Assembly (NCBI RefSeq): GCF_030272615.1
Contig: NC_081411.1
Location: 217,014,154-217,078,153, forward strand
Reading direction: 5' to 3'
DNA length: 64,000 bases
DNA from: Cryptomeria japonica
Taxonomy: Eukaryota > Streptophyta > Pinopsida > Cupressales > Cupressaceae
In this document: positions 60,205 to 64,000 of the stretch, piece after piece
Position numbering within the stretch: position 1 is the stretch's first letter
Layout: the number at the start of each line of letters is the position of its first letter
Position numbers and translations under genes: made by a program
The notes under the pieces: model-generated
The model's input: only the letters and a program-made list of their open reading frames with translations
Database searches by the model: none
What the model was told of the DNA's origin: nothing

Positions 60205-62137
60205 AACACAACATGTAACAAAAAATAAAAAATAAAAATCTTAACTTCTTGCGAACAAAGAATATACAAATTAAAAAAAAAATTCAAGTGTTACACACAA
60301 AATACATCTTTGGGAGCCCTACCAAATCTCAAATATTTTAGGATATAAAAATTGTGTGTATCTAAAGGTTATATTCTCATTATCTAACTTATTAAGAGTC
60401 ATATAACTATTCTACAAAAAGGCTTCCTTTAAATTCAAATTGCCATCCCAATAAAAGGTTGTGTAGGTTGTCATTTCTCTAACACATATCCACCTTCTTC
60501 CAAAGTCCCCAATGGTTTATGTGACATTTGCTAGATCAACAAAGGTGGTGAAGGGGAGCAAGCAATGATATCTATATGAGAAGATCAAAACCAATGACCC
60601 CAACAATGCTTTAGTGAATTTAAACTTATTATTTACCTTCCCAAATGTCTCCCCTTGCGAGTGAATAATAGATTTCCTTGGGTATCAAGGATATAAAATT
60701 ATACTGGAATTTGGGATTTTTATAGTTATCCACAATGTCAACTGAAGGATTTGGGGGAGCTCGCCATTATTTTTAGTCTTAACTTTGAGACTAACTACAA
60801 TTAATCACCCTTCCTCTTTTTTTAAGGAATATTATATGTTTTTGGTCAAGAGGTGAGTTTAGTAAAGAAGTAACCAAATGACACTCTCAGATCTTATTCT
60901 TAGTAGAATGACAAAGATATCAAGTATTAGGTAACTTTAGATAGAGAACATACTGGGCATACCTCATTTCGCCAATTTGTATCTAGCATCTCCTTGAAAT
61001 TCTTAGAGAGGTTGAATTCAACACATACCCTCTTTTGGGGTCAAGCTAAAAATAACTTGTATAGTTCGACACAATTAATGTTACATAGGGAAGAGGCTAT
61101 CTTGGTTAGGAGATTCTATCATTGCAAAGGTAACCTAAGAAACTCCATCTAGATAAGGACGCTTAAAATTTATCATTGGAATTGACAAAGTCTCTAATCT
61201 AAAATGTGAAAATAATCAAAGAGGGACAAACATACTAAAGAACATGCTTGAGAATAGCCTATGCATGGTTGGCTTCAACAAAAGGAAAAGGAAATAAACC
61301 TTGGTGAGGTTCTACACAACATTAAGGTGGATTCCATGTGAAACCTAAGCCTTGGTCATACATTCTTTCTACATGTTTTAAGAGGGAACCCTCCCCACAC
61401 AATATTTTATCAAATTATATATTTAAGACAACAACGTACACTATCAAACCTCAAAGCTAAGAACCACATTTGAAGATGCATCTTATGGAACACCTTGGAA
61501 CAAGCTTAATGGGATACTTGAGTAGGTGAACCATTACTGTCCACCTTCAACTCCAACAACAATTGCAAAGTCACAAAAGGTTAAGGTCATTTATAATGAG
61601 CAAAAACCGTCAACAAACATGACACTTTAACATACATATAATATATGTGCAAAAAAGTAATACGAAATCTTGTTTTAATAAGAAATAGTGTAACATCAAA
61701 AAAGTGCAAACTAATATTAATAAAATCAAAATCAAACCCTAACAAAACCCACCCCATTAAAATATTATAATACAAAAAAAAAAAATAGACAAATATTATA
61801 AAGTATAATTGTTTACAAATACAAAGAATAATCACTTTCTTGATACTATTGTTCAATAGTAGCAATTAATAACTTGATTTGTTTCTTCATTTCTGAATTA
61901 GATTGTCTATTAGTTTGATGAAAAACTAATATACAATAGAAATTAAGAACCAAATCTAATTATATGTTATGAAAATCTGATATCATTAAAAGAATTAATA
62001 ATATTTGAAGAATTCAATCGTTGGAGCTATAAGGATGTCAAAACCGGAATAGTGGAGTAATTAGGACAAAGGAAGAAATGCGTAACTTTGGCGAGATACT
62101 TGAAGAGTAAATTTAATATATCGAAAATTCGTCATCT
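60205..62137. other. Intergenic DNA upstream of the tRNA gene
   Basis: AT-rich. I see no supported gene. An approximately 12-A run near 61775 and several short A/T runs are the only simple repeats. Confidence 0.5.
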
Positions 62138-62209
62138 GCCTTCATAGCTCAGTGGTAGAGCGTCAGTCTTGTAAACTGAAGGTCCGTAGTTCGATCCTGC
62201 GTGGAGGCA
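62138..62209 (+). tRNA. tRNA-Thr (anticodon TGT)
   Basis: Seventy-two bases fold as a complete cloverleaf: 7-bp acceptor stem (GCCTTCA with TGGAGGC, one G-T pair), 4-bp D stem (GCTC/GAGC), 5-bp anticodon stem (TCAGT/ACTGA) with loop CTTGTAA giving TGT, a 5-nt variable region, and a T arm with TTCGATC. The internal promoter A box (TAGCTCAGTGG, 62145-62155) and B box (AGTTCGATCCT, 62188-62198) are intact. There is no intron and no encoded CCA. It reads ACA codons. It looks like a working nuclear gene. Confidence 0.96.
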
Positions 62210-62212
62210 TCA

Positions 62213-62218
62213 TTTTTT
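62213..62218 (+). terminator. RNA polymerase III terminator of tRNA-Thr
   Basis: A run of six T begins four bases after the tRNA 3' end. Confidence 0.9.
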
Positions 62219-62343
62219 ATTTTGGGAATTTATTTTCCGTTATATCCTGCTTCAGGATGGAAGTGGGCAATATACTGGTGGGTACTGGACCATCAAAGCC
62301 GTATTTGGATAGCTTAAGCAATGCAAAAGTTTAAGAACTCGAC

Positions 62344-64000
62344 ATGTCATGTGTTCCTATTATTACAAAATTTTCCCCCACTTTACGCATTCCTTCGGCA
62401 ATGGCAAAAAACAGTGTATGTGGGGAAAGTTTTTACTCTTCTTTGTTGCAGCAATGTACCAATAAATATGCATTGGAGGAAGTTCACGCTCACATGTTTA
62501 AAACTGGTTTCAATCATAATATCATTCTAGAAACGAAACTACTTCAAATGTGTACTTTTTTGGGTGTTATGGATTATGGTCGCCAGGTGTTTGACAGAAT
62601 TTCCGAAACAAATGTTCTCTTGTGGAATGTAATAATCAGGGGGTATGCGATCAATGGTCCCGTTGATGAGGCAATTACACTTTATAAAGAAATGAGAGAG
62701 CGGGGTTTTTGGCCAGACAAGTATACGTTTCCAGTGGTATTGAAGGCTTGTGCCAGCTTTTCGGCTTTGAGAGAGGGAAAGAGGGTTCATGGTAACATAG
62801 TCAAGACTGGTTTCGAAGGTGATGTATTTGTTGGAGCTGGACTGCTAGATATGTATGCAAAATGTGGGTGTATAGAGAATGCGTTCCAAGTGTTTAACAA
62901 AATGCATGATCGAGATACAGTGTCGTGGAGTGCAATGATTGCTGGATATGTGCAGAATGGGTATGGTAAGGAGGCATTGACGATTTTTTGTAGAATGCAG
63001 TCTGAAGCTGTGGCAGCAGACTCTGCAAGTGTTATGAGTGTACTTCCCGCATGTGCCCAATTGGGAGCTCTGCAAGAAGGTGAATCGATCCATGCATATG
63101 TAATTAAAGCTGGATTTGAGCAGCATATTCCTGTAGGAACTGCACTCTTAAATATGTATGCTAAATGTGAGAACATTGATAGTGCATGTCAATTGTTTGA
63201 AACAATGGCGGAAAGAAATGAGATTTCATGGAATGCAATGATTGATGGTTATGTTAAGAATGGACTTGCTAATAAGGCCTTGGAATTGTTTTGCCATATG
63301 CAAATTGTAGGCCTCAAGTTGAACACTGTTACCATTTCGAGTACACTAGTAGCATGTGCTGGATTAGGAGCTTTTCAACAAGGCAAGTCAATTCATGCTT
63401 TCGTGATTCGAAATGAGGTTATGTTAGATGGTTCGGTTGGTAATTCCCTAGTAGTTATGTATGCTAGGTGTGGGAGTATAGGAATTGGGCGGCTGTTATT
63501 TGACAAAATGTCTGGAAGAGATGTGATCTCATGGAATGCAATGATTGGTGGGTATGCCCAGAATGGACATGCCATGGAGGCGTTGATTCTCTTTAAAAAA
63601 TTGCTAGTGACAGATGTGAAACCAAATTCAATTACCATAGTAAGTATGCTACCAGCGTGTGCTGATTTAGAAAACCTACAACAGGGCAAGGGGAGCCATG
63701 CGTACATAGTAAAGAGCGGATTTGAAACTAATACTACTGTAATGACTTCCCTTGTGGCAATGTATGCCAAGTGTGGTGAGCCAGAGACAGCACAACAATT
63801 GTTTGACAAAATATCTGTGAGAGATCTGGTTTCCTGGAATGCCATGATTGGAGCTTATGCACAAAATGGGCATGGCAATCAGGCCTTGGGGTTGTTTCAT
63901 CAAATGCAACTAGAAGGTGCGATGCCTAATGCAGTAACCATGACATGCGTGCTACCAGCATATGCACATATTGGAGCTCTACAGCAGGGCAAGATGATCC
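62344..64000 (+). CDS. PLS-class pentatricopeptide-repeat protein (5' part; continues past the window)
   Basis: The first in-frame ATG (62344) follows a TAA at 62332. The frame is then open to the window end, 552 codons with no intron. A second ATG at 62401 is an alternative start. Residues 1-30 (MSCVPIITKFSPTLRIPSAM...) are basic/hydroxylated and poor in acidic residues, fitting an organelle transit peptide. From about residue 45 there are about 15 tandem PPR motifs in the repeating P-L-S order, for example NVLLWNVIIRGYAINGPVDE (from residue 90), then L motifs with LREGKRVHGNIVKTGF and S motifs with LLDMYAKCG. PLS proteins bind organelle RNA and usually end in E or DYW domains for C-to-U editing; that end is outside the window. 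The gene starts 135 bp after the tRNA. Confidence 0.95.
   Translation, partial: MSCVPIITKFSPTLRIPSAMAKNSVCGESFYSSLLQQCTNKYALEEVHAHMFKTGFNHNIILETKLLQMCTFLGVMDYGRQVFDRISETNVLLWNVIIRGYAINGPVDEAITLYKEMRERGFWPDKYTFPVVLKACASFSALREGKRVHGNIVKTGFEGDVFVGAGLLDMYAKCGCIENAFQVFNKMHDRDTVSWSAMIAGYVQNGYGKEALTIFCRMQSEAVAADSASVMSVLPACAQLGALQEGESIHAYVIKAGFEQHIPVGTALLNMYAKCENIDSACQLFETMAERNEISWNAMIDGYVKNGLANKALELFCHMQIVGLKLNTVTISSTLVACAGLGAFQQGKSIHAFVIRNEVMLDGSVGNSLVVMYARCGSIGIGRLLFDKMSGRDVISWNAMIGGYAQNGHAMEALILFKKLLVTDVKPNSITIVSMLPACADLENLQQGKGSHAYIVKSGFETNTTVMTSLVAMYAKCGEPETAQQLFDKISVRDLVSWNAMIGAYAQNGHGNQALGLFHQMQLEGAMPNAVTMTCVLPAYAHIGALQQGKMI

Overview
The window looks like nuclear DNA from a land plant with a large, repeat-filled genome. 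A conifer or other gymnosperm fits the very long, old, nested transposons, but this is an inference and nothing here fixes the species. Only two features look like working host genes: a tRNA-Thr(UGU) gene at 62138-62209 and the first 552 codons of an intact PLS-class pentatricopeptide-repeat (PPR) gene that begins at 62344 and runs off the right edge. Nearly everything else is transposable elements in successive layers.

Layout from left to right. 1-4236 is the 3' part of a decayed Ty1/copia element (pol relics, then a 3' LTR). 4237-5922 is AT-rich flank. 5927-56223 reads as one DNA transposon ('element A'). It has matching terminal inverted repeats, a 4-bp duplication (ACAT) at its borders and subterminal motifs at both ends. 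It carries a decayed transposase on the minus strand (11479-14263) and a second multi-exon gene running towards it (6312-8841), with satellite arrays between them.

Element A was invaded repeatedly. A solo LTR lies at 15549-16730. A 17.1-kb Ty3/gypsy element sits at 17446-34591 (LTRs of 771 bp, about 2% diverged). A second, homologous DNA transposon ('element B', about 35.0-54.9 kb) carries its own five-exon transposase on the plus strand. Element B was itself invaded at 42360-50216 by an LTR element that encodes only Gag-protease, with a tRNA-Trp-like primer site and a perfect 5-bp duplication. The 17-kb gypsy element contains a further 4.27-kb LTR-like insertion (18902-23170) flanked by GCATC.

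Four things stand out. First, the two transposase copies share the motifs DFAENY, SDGxxxQFK and HGKGEHDG, which I cannot place with certainty in a named plant superfamily. Second, the gypsy element carries a two-exon antisense plant-mobile-domain gene whose stop codons can all be explained by single transitions. Third, just upstream of that gene's second exon is an array of seven small hairpins whose stems co-vary. Fourth, a degenerate 19-22 bp minisatellite sits in the leader of both divergently oriented transcripts of the same element.

The right flank (56228-62137) holds LINE debris (endonuclease and RNase H fragments) and one unassigned 184-codon ORF. All statements come from reading the sequence; no database search was run.
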